Shown here: positions 46,302 through 57,406 of the stretch, piece by piece
How the letters are laid out: every line of letters starts with the position of its first letter
How positions within the stretch are numbered: the first letter of the stretch is position 1
Assembly: GCA_033807775.1 (NCBI GenBank)
Contig: CM066321.1
Span: 234,476,350 to 234,540,349, forward strand
Direction of reading: 5' to 3'
DNA: 64,000 nt
Origin: Saussurea involucrata
Lineage: Eukaryota > Streptophyta > Magnoliopsida > Asterales > Asteraceae
Translations under genes and position numbers: made by a program
The notes under the pieces: model-generated
Databases searched by the model: none
Told to the model about the DNA's origin: nothing
Seen by the model: the letters and a program-made list of their open reading frames with translations, nothing else

Positions 46302-49300
46302 CTATTTCTCGGTGGTTTGCCTCCGTTTAATTTCATCCGTCACATTTTTGAAGAAGGGTTGAGCTTCAGGAATGTAAGGAAATAGGTTGTAGATACCTTG
46401 AAGGAACAGAGTATCGGCAATGGAAATCTGAGCAAATCTGAAGAAGGATCTTCGACCGAAACCATCATTGAAGTAAAGCCCCGGAATCGGTGCAAGGCTC
46501 AAAGTTGTAGAGGGATGTGGTACCGAGGTAGGAAGGGATAGATTCAGGTTGCTGACATTTGGAATCTTTCCTTCAGATGCCATCTCTTTGAATACTTTGT
46601 CTATGGGATTCTTGACTTTGGGAACCCGAATGTCTTCTTTCATTGATTGAAGTTTGGCCCTTTCATCGGAGGAAAGGATGATGTTGTGTTTTCTTTTGAT
46701 CTCCTTCATCCTATCCATCAAACCTTCAATGCATTTGATGAATGTGTCCTTCTTCGGGTTTGGACTTTTGACAAGATGTTGAGAAATTTCGAACCATTCA
46801 GTGAGGCCGAAATTCTTGAGGTGGACATCTGTCAAGCTTTTCAACGAACCATCATCTCTGTTAATGATTAGCCTGATATCCTTTGGGTTGACTCTGGAAG
46901 TAGCAATTTTGGCACTTGTGATTGTGGCTGAGCTCATTCGGTGGTGCATGGTTCTTTTGTACCAGGCAATTTCTTCGTTCTTTTCTTCTTCAAATGCACT
47001 TAGTACCGATTTTTAAGTTTGGATGGCATCAGTGGACTTCACTTTGGCGGATTCTTCTTCGGCAGCTTTCATGGATAGAGCTTTAGATTTATCCAAAGCT
47101 ATTTGGGCAAGTTTAGCTTCCTCAATTTCTTGAGGGGAAAGGCCGAGATCGGTGAAAGTTATTTGAGGAGGAGGCTTGAGTTTTAGAGTTTCAGCACCTT
47201 CAGGTCTTGCCCCATACTTAGCCAATTCTTTCTTCTTCTTTTCTTCCTTTGCCAAGTCTTCGGCCGAAATTACCTTCTTTCCTTTATCTTTGGGAGCTTT
47301 GCTCGATTTCTCCCCCTCAGATGATGCAATCACTTCCACGATCTTAGGGATTTTGTTTTTCGGTGAAGAAATGGATTCGGTGGTGCCTGTATGAATTGGT
47401 GAGTTTTGAGGTGATTTCGGTGGTGGCGATGCTTTCGGTCGAGAAGGGGTTTTCGGTGGAGGCTTGTTGCTGGTAGATTTCTTGAGAGTGGGAAGTTTTC
47501 TTGGCGTAGTAGTGGTTTTCTCCCCCTCAGCAATAGCCGGAAGCTTAAAACCCATCTCATAAAATACTTTATCTAATTTGGAGTGAAGAGAGGCCAAGCT
47601 TGTAGACATAGTATCGGGAACCGGAGAGAAATCACCCAAGCTCATTTCCCATTCAGATTTATCGGTGGTGGAGGCCTTTGTGAGGGATGCCACCTTTGAA
47701 GACAAAGTATCAAGGGATTCATTTATTGGTTTAAGGGCATCGATGATGGCGTTGAAAAGAATTTGAGGCAACTTAGTCTCAAGAGTTGAAATTCTAGAGT
47801 TGGCCTGGGAGATCAAAGAAATGGTAGATTGTAGAAAAGTAGAGTGTTGGCCATGGTGTGTGGAAACATAACCACCGATTTCTGGGAAAGAACATCGGTA
47901 GCGTAGGGGATCAGTTTCTGTAGGCCGATGTGGGAGGAAAACTGCTAACTCATCGGGATAGAGAATTCTCGGTGGTGGAGAATCCTTCAGAAACGATGTT
48001 GGTGATCTTTGCGGGGTAGGCGATCGGTGTGGAGTAGGAGATCGCCGAGGAGAATCCTGATGTTCTGGTGAGGGAGTCTCGGTGGGATTTTCGTCGGCGG
48101 ACGGGATGATTCGGGAAGAATCAGTGTCCTCCAAAAGAAAATCAAAGAAGTCTCTCGGGGGGGGGGGGATGTAATGGGGGGGAACCCTGATTGGGTTGTG
48201 CATCATCATCGATCATAAACTGACCGGGTGAAAGGCCGTGTAGTGTCAAATCTACTCCTTCGAGGGAAGAGGGCTCGAAGTCATATCTTTTACCCGAAGA
48301 AGTGGGTGAAGAGGCAAATGTAGGGACTTCCTTTTCTACAATTGTGGTCTTTTGAGAGACCAGAGAGGAGTCAGTTGTGGGTTTAACAAATTCCCTAGAA
48401 TGGGATGGTTCAGCCAAAGGTACCCGAGATCTTTTTAGAGAAGATTTCGGGGGGGATGAAGAGTGCCTCTGCTTAGAAGGTTTTTGAACTGGGGAAGCCG
48501 TCGAGGGTTCTCTCGTTGGCGTGGTTCTAGAAGCGGGTGCGGAGGTGTCGGTGGCCTTTAGTTGTTTCTTTTTAGCGCCACCGGACATTGCTCGAGGACG
48601 GGGCGAAGGGGCCACGACATTTGGAGCGACCTCGGGAATTTCCAGGTGACGAAACCCAGGAATTTCCGCATCACCCCAATGTAGTTCGGGAGAGAGAGCA
48701 AAAGAAATCATACCTGGTCGTAAATGGCGATCGGTTGCGAGCGGTTTAACATTTAGAGTTTTGGTGCCAACGAGTGGAGACGACCAGTCATATGTGAATC
48801 GTGGAGTAAATGAGTTGTGATCGGTATCCAAAGCTTTAGCAAGTTTATGTTGAATGATCATCGAGATGAAACGAGGATATGCAACATAGCATTTCTTGGG
48901 ATGCTGGATTACCTCGACAAGTTCAGAAAAGAAGTATTGAGCGAAGTCAACTTTCCTTTGAAAGATGAGGGCATGAGCGAGCTTCGTGATATATGACGGC
49001 GATTGATCGTGCCCACTAGTCTTGCGAGAGAGACAATGGATAATATGGGCAAAGAAAAAATTCCATATGCCGCCCATTCTGCTTCGAAGGAGAGTGTCGG
49101 GGCCCTTTTTAGATGAATCATCAATAACACAGCCAAGAGTTTGAACAACGTCTTCAAATATGTTATCGACATGTAAATCATCATATTGAGGAAAGGCTTG
49201 GATTTTGAGAGCTAGAAGAACATCATCGACCCCAAAGGTAAGGTCGTGATCACCTTCTTCATTGGAAAGAATGGAGGCGTGAATGGCTTCGTTTGAGGGA

Positions 49301-49515
49301 TCGTACACACAGGTTAACCAAAACTGTCCAATGAGCATTTTGCTCATTTTAGGGTTGCAGGTGAAAGCATGGAGGGGAGGAGATCGGGTGAGAAACTTGG
49401 TTACCGTAGAGAACTCTGGATGAGATGAGTCGGAATCGAAGCGGGCAACGTGATTGCATGCATTGAACTTGAGGTCTTCGAATCGAGTGGGAACAGCAGA
49501 TCTGGAGGATGCCAT
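46302..49515 (-). pseudogene. Sirevirus 3 3' ORF
   Basis: The ATG at 49515 lies about 100 bases downstream of an internal TATA box. The N-terminal region shows FDSDSSHPEFSTVTKFL, LTFGVDDVLLAL, FFFAHIIHCLSRKTS and YVAYPRFISMIIQHKL. A Ser/Pro/Thr/Lys-rich middle with polyproline follows. A frameshift falls at a 12-G run (48157-48168) and a TAA at 47013-47015; the same protein then continues to 46302. The C-terminal part holds TDVHLKNFGLTEWFEI and GLYFNDGFGRRSFFRFAQI. Its layout parallels the 3' ORF of Sirevirus 2 and, at the C-terminus, the remnant at 9090-10240. No enzyme motif or membrane segment is seen. Confidence 0.75.
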
Positions 49516-50200
49516 TGAAATGGGTATCGATGGTTTTTAGAGAGAGGTAAGAGAGAAGAAGGGTTGCAGGTTTCGTGTGAAAGAAATGAGAGGGAAAAGT
49601 TTAGGGGTTGTGAGTATATATAGAGGTGAGAGAAGGTAGATTTAAAAAGGAAAAAGGTAATGATGATTGTTTTTTGGGAGATGGGACAAAAACGGCTGGA
49701 AGGGGAAAGGTCTCACATCACTAACATCTTTTAGGGATTTGTGGACTCAAGAAGGCATGGGGAAATGAATTGGATAAGAAGAAAAGAAATCGGTGATAAT
49801 TCGGTGGACACAGTACCGAAGTCTCACCGATGATGGAGAGTCGGTGTGAGACATGAATGTCGGTGGAAGGGCTAGACGAAAGGATACCACCGAAATTTCC
49901 ATTGGTGGAAGAATGGAGAAGACCTTCGGTGTTGGAAGTTTCCACCGAATTTAGATTTCGGTAGAAGAGAAGAGAGTACCTTCGGTGTTGACTTGATTCC
50001 ACCGAATCATGTGACAAGAGATTTCGGTGGAGGGGTGTGTCGGTGGAATTACTCTGGAATGTTTCCACCGAATTGATGTTTCGGTGGTAAGGGAAGAAAG
50101 TGTGATACCGGGGTAAGGATTTCGGTAGAGATGAAATCGGTGTAGAAGCACAAAGAAGTTTGTCCACCGATGTGAGATCGGTGGAGAATAAAAACACATT
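49516..50200 (-). promoter_or_regulatory. Spacer with internal TATA box and TTCGGTGG array
   Basis: CTATATATA (- strand) at 49615-49623 lies about 100 bp upstream of the 3' ORF start. Further upstream in sense, 49785-50190 holds about seventeen TCGGTG or CACCGA sites. The same motif array occupies the LTR of this element. Confidence 0.6.
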
Positions 50201-51285
50201 TTATTCTTGTAGATTCCACATTCCAAGTTCACTTATCAGAAAGTTGAACCTGGTTTCATCAAGGGGTTTAGTAAATAAATCAGCAAGTTGCAAATCGTTG
50301 GGAATGAAGTGTAGCTCAATGTCACCTTTGGAAATGTGGTCCCTGATGAAGTGATACCTGATATCTATGTGTTTAGATCTGGAGTGAAGAACAGGATTGT
50401 TTGCAATAGCTATTACACTGGAATTATCACACAGAATTGGGACTTTAGAAAAGAATTGATTGTAGTCCCTGAGTTGGTTTCTCATCCACAGGATCTGAGC
50501 ACAACAGCTTCCAGCAGCTACATATTCAGCCTCAGCAGTAGAGGTTGACACAGAGTTTTGTTTCTTGCTGGACCAACTTACCAATTTACCACCAAGAAGT
50601 TGGCAGCTTCCTATAGTACTCTTTCTATTAATCTGGGAACCTGCATAATCTGAATCTGAATACCCAATTAGTTCAAAACCTGAGTCTTTGGGATACCAAA
50701 GACCCAAGTGCAAGGTACCCTTGAGATACCGAAAAATCCGTTTTACAACCTTTAAATGTGATTCTTTAGGATTGGCCTGATAACGTGCACATAGACAAGT
50801 AGCAAACATAATGTCCGGTCTGCTAGCAGTTAAGTACAGAAGAGAATCAATCATTCCTCGATAAAGGGTAATGTCCACAGATTCACCTTTAGGATCAGCA
50901 TTGAGTTTCAAAGGTGGTGCTATGGGAGTTTTCATAGGAGAGCTATCTAGAAAGTTAAATTTCTTCAGAAGGTCACGAATATATTTACTTTGGTTTATAA
51001 AAATTCCTTCTGAAGTTTGTTTGACCTAAAGGCCCAAAAAGAATGTAAGCTCCCCATCATGCTCATCTCATATTCACTCATCATGAGAGAAGCAAACTCA
51101 TCACAAAGTGATTCATCAGTGGCACCAAAGATGATGTCATCAACATAGATTTGGACAAGAATGAGATTACCTGAGGTTTCCTTGATGAAGAGAGTGTTGT
51201 CGATTTTACCTCTGGAATATCCATGCTTTAGAAGGAAGTTGGCAAGAGTGTCATACCAAGCACGAGGAGCTTGCTTGAGACCATA
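50201..51285 (-). pseudogene. Sirevirus 3 RT end and RNase H
   Basis: The RT part begins at the insertion point with YGLKQAPRAWYDTL and keeps an intact YVDD near 51140. An indel near 51030 breaks the frame at the position of MSMMG. RNase H (50935-50201) shows SDSDYAG, TAEAEYVAAGSCCAQ and ends FNFLISELGMWN. The fragment would lack integrase and the N-terminal RT. Confidence 0.85.
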
Positions 51286-53770
51286 TGTAAAGCCCGTGTC
51301 CCGGTATGGTTTTTTAAAATTCTTAATGTATTTATTTTATTATCGTTTAAAGTGTGATTAATTAACGGAAGTTGTCAAGGGAGGGACCTCGAATGTTTCA
51401 CGTGGCAACCTTGCTTATCTTTTTGATTATGACGAAAAACCAGGGACCGGAAATGCCAAGGGCGGGAACACGGAGGGGTTAATGGGAAATGTGGGGTGTT
51501 GGTGGTTTTGAACGGACAAGGAAAGGGGGACCGACCCCCCCCCCCCCCCCCTCTTCCTCTTCTCGTCGGTTTCCACGCAGCACCAACAAACAAGCCTTTT
51601 GTTTTTTATTGTTTCTTTTCCTCATTATCTCATTTGGCCAAGAGAGGGGATCGTGAGTGTGAGAAGCCGAGAGAGATAGAAAGTGAGGGAGTTAGGGAGA
51701 GATCGTGAGAGAGAGAAGTCACCGAAGAAACGCCGCCACGGTCGCCGGAAAACCACCGGTGTCAACGTCTTTCGTCGGAGAGGTCGAGAAGAAGGGATTG
51801 CAGGCACGGTTGCGAGTCGTCGTTGTAAGGTATGGCTCTCGTTACGTTTCTGTTTCGCTTTTTGTTTCCGGCGAAAGGGCAGCGGTAGCGCCGCCGCCGC
51901 GCGCCGCCACTGTGGTGGCTGGGTGTCGGGTGGTGGTGGTGGTGTGAGTCATTTATGTGCATGCGGTAAAGTGATCAAGAGAGTAGGGATTTCACGGTGG
52001 GTTACGGCTTGTTTTTCTTGTTTCGTCGAAGGACCGCCGCCGGCCGCCGCCGGCCGCCACAGGCGACCACCACTGTCGGAGGTGGCAGTGGGTGGTGCGT
52101 GGCTGTGACCTGTTAATGACCATAGAGCCCTTTAAGTCGTGACTTAATCAATTAAGCCAATTCGATAAAGCCGTCGTTCTCTTTATAATCATCATTTCAT
52201 GGGAATAATTGTTCAGTCACTGTTTTTGCGACGGCCATAACTTTTCCGTCATAACTCCGATTGAGCCGAAACTGGCACCCACGGTTCAAGTTCGGGGTCG
52301 GTCACGTTTTCCGTGTTCTAGCGGAAAACTGGTTCAGCCTCTAGCTAGGTGAAAAAGTGGTCGCAAGTTTGGTGATTTGTCATTTTATGTGAATGACGAT
52401 TTTCTGCCACTGTTTTGTCGTGGCCGTAACTCTTTACTCGTAGCTCGGATTGAAATGAAATCGGTGGCCGAAGTTCACTAATCGAGTCAGGAAAGTTTTT
52501 CGTGTTTTGCCGAAAATCTGTTTAAGTCTGTAGCTGGGCCGTATGGGGCTGTTTATACAGCCTGGTCCGAAAAACTTCCAGCTTCCTGTCCCTGTTTTGT
52601 TTTATGCATAACTTTTGCTTGGAATGTCGGTTTGGGATGGGACTGGTGCCAAACGTTTCGTTTCGGAGTCTATTAAGTTTCCTCTGTTTTGCGGAAGGAC
52701 CAGTTTGGACCATAGCTAGGGCGAAGTTGCCATGTTGTACTGAAAGGTCCGGTTGTTCGCTGTTCTGCGAATCATTCTTGTAAAGTCCATAGTAAATTAT
52801 AGAAAAATCGTTAGGACACGTGCAATACGTCCCTGAAATCGTAAGACTCAGAACTTCGTAATTATGGATTTTGATTTCTGTATTTATCAGTTTTAAGGGG
52901 GTAAAACAGGTCCCGAACAGACCCGTATTTTTAAATAAAAAGCTGGAATATTTAGTCTTTTGAAAGCTAGTAAACGTGTTATGGGTCGGGACTTTCCTTT
53001 GACTTTTTATACGTATTTAGGTGGGAAAAAGTGAAGAAGATTTACGTGTTGGTGTTGCGATTCGTGAGCACATTGCTTAGCCTTGAGGTGAGTTCTCTCA
53101 CCGCGTAGTTAGGAATTTCATGTATGTCGTTCTTTTGTGTTACGTGTTATTACGTGTATTTATGTACTTACATGAACTAGTTGGGATGTGATAACTGGTT
53201 GTGATTTGTTGAATTCGTATGTGGAATATTTATGCATGTGTACACCTCGGTGGGACCGAGGGCTTGGTGGGACTAAGCTAGTACAGCAATCTTTACTCGG
53301 TGGGACCGAGGGCTCGGTGGGACTGAGCTTGTATTAATGTATTTTGTGTACTCGGTGGGACCGAGGTTCGTACTTATATAATAATCATTATGTGGTTTGA
53401 TATTCGTGGTGATGGTGATGTTGCCTACTTGCGAGTAGGGGTGATATGCGTGGGGTTGCTACCTACGTGTGTGGTTGGATTCACTAAGCGTTTAGCTTAC
53501 CCTTTCCCAATATGTTGTTATTTCAGGTGCGGGCGGCAGTCGGGCGTGACCGTACACACATCAAGCGCAGAGTATCAAAGATTGTTAAATTTTCACTTTC
53601 GAACCCTTGAATTTAATTATATAATTTTCCGCTGCATAAACTTTGTTGACAGTTTGAGTCAACGACGTTAATTTCAATTAAGACATGAGTTACTAGATTA
53701 TGGTTGCTTTATAATGAAATGTATGTTTTAAAAAAAATTTAAATTTCCTTGTAATTTTTGGGACGTTACA
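51286..53770 (+). repeat. Gypsy A 5' LTR (2,485 bp) with internal repeats
   Basis: TGTAAAGCCCGTG to GGGACGTTACA. A C run and GCCGCC repeats lie near 51535-52070. Three diverged units of about 185 bp start near 52218, 52408 and 52590 (each with CTGTTTT, a GCCATAAC or GCCGTAAC block and a TTCCGTGTT-like block). CTCGGTGGGACCGAG recurs near 53247, 53297 and 53350. No gene is seen. Confidence 0.85.
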
Positions 53771-53773
53771 ACT

Positions 53774-53785
53774 TGGTATCAGAGC
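53774..53785 (+). promoter_or_regulatory. Primer binding site, gypsy A
   Basis: TGGTATCAGAGC three bases after the LTR. The 780-bp leader to 54570 holds nothing recognisable. Confidence 0.85.
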
Positions 53786-54570
53786 ACGGCTTGAGTGAAT
53801 CAAGCACATCTCGGTGTGTTTGGTCTCAAGTTGCGGCTAAGAGATCTTTAAATTCTTTTACCAAAATTTTTGTTTTTAAATGAAAAGAGAAAACCCGTTT
53901 GGAAACGGTGATCGTGGGCGCAGTGTGTACAGTCAGCCGACGCCAACTGGGAAGGTAAGGAACTTAGTGTATCTATCGCTTTTCAGGCATAGTGTATGCA
54001 TGCTAGATTGCTTATGTGAACTGTATGGTACCGTATGCTGGTTTTATCGCTTATAGGAACTCATGCTAGCTTGGATAGGTTGTTAAGCGAATGCACTCTA
54101 GGTTGTATGCAGTAGGAACTGAATAGCCTTAGAATATTAGATTTAGTTCTATTGCGTAGCTCTTGTTTGAGTCCAACCGTTCTAGGATAGAATCTCTTAT
54201 TCGAACGTCTATCTGGTTTTACATTGTATACGACCGTGCATTCACGAGGCGACTCGTCAGGGTTAGTGGGGTTTCCGTGTTAGCAAGGGATAGTGGGTGA
54301 TATGACCTTTCTAGGGAGTTAGGAAAGGTATTTGTACGGGCTGGATTGGCTATATGTGTTTATTTGTGGTAATCAACTACTTGAATGTCCCGGGACAGGA
54401 CTCGAAACGAGTAAGGATAGGTGTGAAGGGTAGTAGTAGAGCTCCTACTATCTGAAGCACAGGATCCATGCTTGAGTCGGGGAGAGTCACGAGGAAGCCA
54501 AGGAGTGGAGTATGAGCGTGGTAGGGTGAGTTATATGTGCTTATAGATCTCTGAAATTTCTCTTTCTAGA

Positions 54571-55355
54571 ATGGTCAATACTAGAAGGAACAACGCGGCG
54601 GAGTCGCGAGCCGAGACGGGGATTACGGAGGAGCGTATTAGGGAACTGATTGCTACTGAGGTTTCCCACGCGATCGGGGAGGCGATCCCCGAGATCATCA
54701 CCGCTATTCGAGAGGAGGTGGTGATCCTACTGGAGGAGCGTATTGCAGCTATTCCACTGCCTGCGGAGGGTCATCTCCGTAACCGAGAGTTCCAGTACCG
54801 GGATCTCTCCGTCTGTTCCCCGCCATAGTTTAAGGGAGACCCGGATCCGATTACTAGCATGCGATGGGTATCTGACATGGAGTTCGCCTTTTTGACCAGT
54901 GGCTGCCCGGACAACCTAAAGGTTCGTTTTGCAGTAAATCTACTTTGACTTGGGACGAGTTTGTCACTCGTTTCCGTACGGAGTATGTACCTCCAGTAGA
55001 GATGGAACGAATCGCTAAAGAATTCCTAGAGCTCACACAGACAACAGAGACGGTAAAAGAGATGAACAGGAAATTTACCGAGATGGCATTATTCTGTCCT
55101 CAGTATGCCGCCTCGGAAGAGATGAAGATGTCAAGGTATAAAGATATGCTACGCACGGAGATCCGAGAATTTGTTAGCACAGCACAGTACACTTCATTAT
55201 CCGCCATGATAGACGCCGCTCGAAGGAGGGAGCTTGAGCTGGAGACCCAAGCTAAGAAGCGGAAGGCGGCACAGCCAGTGACGCCCATCTCGGCAGTGCC
55301 GAAGCGTTCGAGGTTTACAGGTACGCGCACGGGTTCTAGGAGTGGCGGGTTTAAG
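54571..55355 (+). pseudogene. Gypsy A gag, broken and truncated
   Basis: MVNTRRNNAAESRAE starts at 54571. A TAG lies at 54826-54828; the same frame then reads FKGDPDPITSMRWVSDMEFA, typical of chromovirus gag. After VRFAVNL about 20 residues of the expected domain are missing and the frame shifts to TWDEFVTRFRTEYVPP (near 54948), continuing to a basic region at the insertion of gypsy B. The zinc knuckle and all of pol are not reached. Confidence 0.8.
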
Positions 55356-57124
55356 TGTAACATCTCGAATTTTCCATAGCATTACTGAAAAATATAATAT
55401 TAACCATAAGGGTTATTTTATATTTGGTCTAGAGTATAATTTAATAGAAATGTTAAATTGAGGGTGTTTTATGACATTTAGTTAAAGGTACGGGTTATTT
55501 GGTAAATATGGAGTATGAGTCACCATATCTAAGTATGGGGTGAAGTATGGAGGGTGTCCTGACTTTCATTATTAAAGGTTGTGTGAATACGGCTCACCCA
55601 GAAAGAAAACGGAGAAAAAAGGGGAGAAAAAGAGAAAGGGTGTGTGCTTGATTCTTGGTGGTTTACCTCCGATCATAAGAAGAAGAAGAAGAACAAGAAT
55701 CGGTGGAAAGCAAATCTAGGTAACCTCTTATATAAATTCTTATGCATTTGGGTAAAGTTGTGCTTTAGAGTTTAAGAAATGGATTTGGATGTTATGATGA
55801 TTTGAGAATTTTGTTTATGGGGTAATGTTCTAATAGTAGTAGTGAACTTATCTGCAAAATTTCATAAAGATTCATCGTTTAAATTTATAGATATATGGGT
55901 TTTTAGATAACCAGTGAACTGGGTGTTTTTATGGTGTTCATACGAATCGCAATCGTTGGCTGCGAGGGAAAGATTTGGCTCGCAACAGTTGGTTGCGAGG
56001 GAAAGATTTGGCTCGCAATAGAAGGCTGCGAGGTTTAGTTGATTGCGAGGCAATTTGGGTTGCGAGGTTTTGGTTGCGATCCAATTGGGTTGCGAGGAAG
56101 TTGGGGTTGCGATCCAATTGGGTTGCGATGGCTTTAATATGGATACACTGTTATTGTAAGCTACGATAGAAACTTAAGGTTATGAGATTTGAGATGTAAA
56201 TATATTTCAAGCTATATATAATACCAGCATAATCGTATATATGTGGTATTACAGTTGTTCGGAAGGGTTGAAGTCTGAAGTCAATACATCCTTATAAGAA
56301 GTAAAAGTAGTGTGACTTCTTACCAAGTAAGTTCATTCTTACCCTACTCGTTACTTACATAAATGTCTGTCTAATTGTGATAATATGTTGTTATAAATGA
56401 ATTATCGAACGAAAGAGATACGTGAGCAATCACGGTAGAGATACGTGAGCAATCACGGAAGAGATACGTGAGCAATCACGGAAGAGATACGTGAGCAATC
56501 ACGGAAGAGATACGTGAGCAATCACGGAATAGAAATACGTGAGCAACAAGCGATGTATGTCGGATTTGTAGTCATGGTAGAGATACGTGAGCAACAAGCG
56601 ATGTATGTCGGATTTGTAGTCACGGAATAGACAAGTGAACAATGAGCGACTTTATGTCGGAATCATAGTTACGGAATAAGAATATGATGTAACGATTGAA
56701 CTGAGTTGGTTGGATAAATTGCTAAGTGGTAAGAAAAGAATAATTCAGGTTTGTCAGGACTTGGTTATGTTATTATGGTAAATATTATGTTGAAACTGAA
56801 TGTATTATGGAGAGTTAGCCTAATCGTTTCAAATAATGTTTTCTTACCAGGATCAGGTTCGGGAAAGTAAGGGATGTGGGACGAGAGCTTTTGGGCTAGC
56901 GGAGAAGATTTTTGGAATACCGAGACTTTTGGATAGTGCACTTAGATAACCTAATTAATCTGATTATAGTGACATGATTAGATTAATAGGTTATTCGAGA
57001 ATTCTTTTGTGTAAAGATAAATCCTCGGGATTGAAACTTCGCTTATGTATAAAGTTTAGAAAGTCACGATCAAAACTTGTCTTAAATTAAAGTTTAAATA
57101 AATCCTGATTTTTAGGGTGTTACA
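55356..57124 (+). repeat. Gypsy B 5' LTR with TTGCGAGG array and minisatellite
   Basis: TGTAACATCTCG to AGGGTGTTACA, 1769 bp. Between 55955 and 56130 about eleven TTGCGA, CTGCGAGG or CTCGCAA motifs recur. A CTATATATAAT box follows at 56211-56221. A minisatellite lies at 56414-56650. Confidence 0.88.
56414..56650 (+). repeat. 23-bp minisatellite
   Basis: Five consecutive units of AGAGATACGTGAGCAATCAC plus GGA or GGT, then two longer variants with CAAGCGATGTATGTCGG. Confidence 0.9.
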
Positions 57125-57127
57125 ATA

Positions 57128-57139
57128 TGGTATCAGAGC
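57128..57139 (+). promoter_or_regulatory. Primer binding site, gypsy B
   Basis: TGGTATCAGAGC three bases after the LTR. Confidence 0.85.
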
Positions 57140-57406
57140 ATTAGTTTAAGCGAACTAAGTATGCTGAAGAGGTACTTAGACTTAAACTGTGAAGAATTAA
57201 GTATGGTACGTGAGATGTGGGTAAAAGTACTAAGACTGGGTAGTCTTAGAGTTGACGGTCATAAGATTCTCATGTATGAATATTATACTGCGCAACCATA
57301 CTTGTTTCAATTTGTTTCAGTGAATGACCAATGGTGAAGTACGTGTTGTTTATCTGGTTATGTATAAACCATTGCTGACAGATTTTCATTCGTGCTTACC
57401 AAAGCA

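Larger units (their letters stand above)
44972..51285 (-). mobile_element. Second Sirevirus, 3' half (Sirevirus 3)
   Basis: In genome order: 3' LTR, PPT, 3' ORF, spacer, RNase H and part of RT, then interruption by a gypsy LTR at 51286. The upstream pol, gag and 5' LTR are not in the window and may lie beyond the nested insertions. It differs from Sirevirus 2 in sequence and private motif but shares the LTR end organisation. Confidence 0.85.
51286..55355 (+). mobile_element. Chromovirus-like gypsy element A, 5' part
   Basis: 5' LTR, PBS, leader and gag are present; gag is cut at 55355 by another gypsy LTR. The last five bases before the LTR are CCATA; the matching duplication would lie outside the window. 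Confidence 0.8.

Noticed and set aside
51683..52108. An Arg/Gly-rich ORF of 141 residues within the gypsy A LTR
   Set aside because: It is a product of GC-rich GCCGCC repeats, lies wholly within the LTR and lacks any family similarity.
56405..56650. Regular short repeats resembling a CRISPR array
   Set aside because: Units are contiguous without spacers and lie inside a plant retrotransposon LTR; it is a minisatellite.
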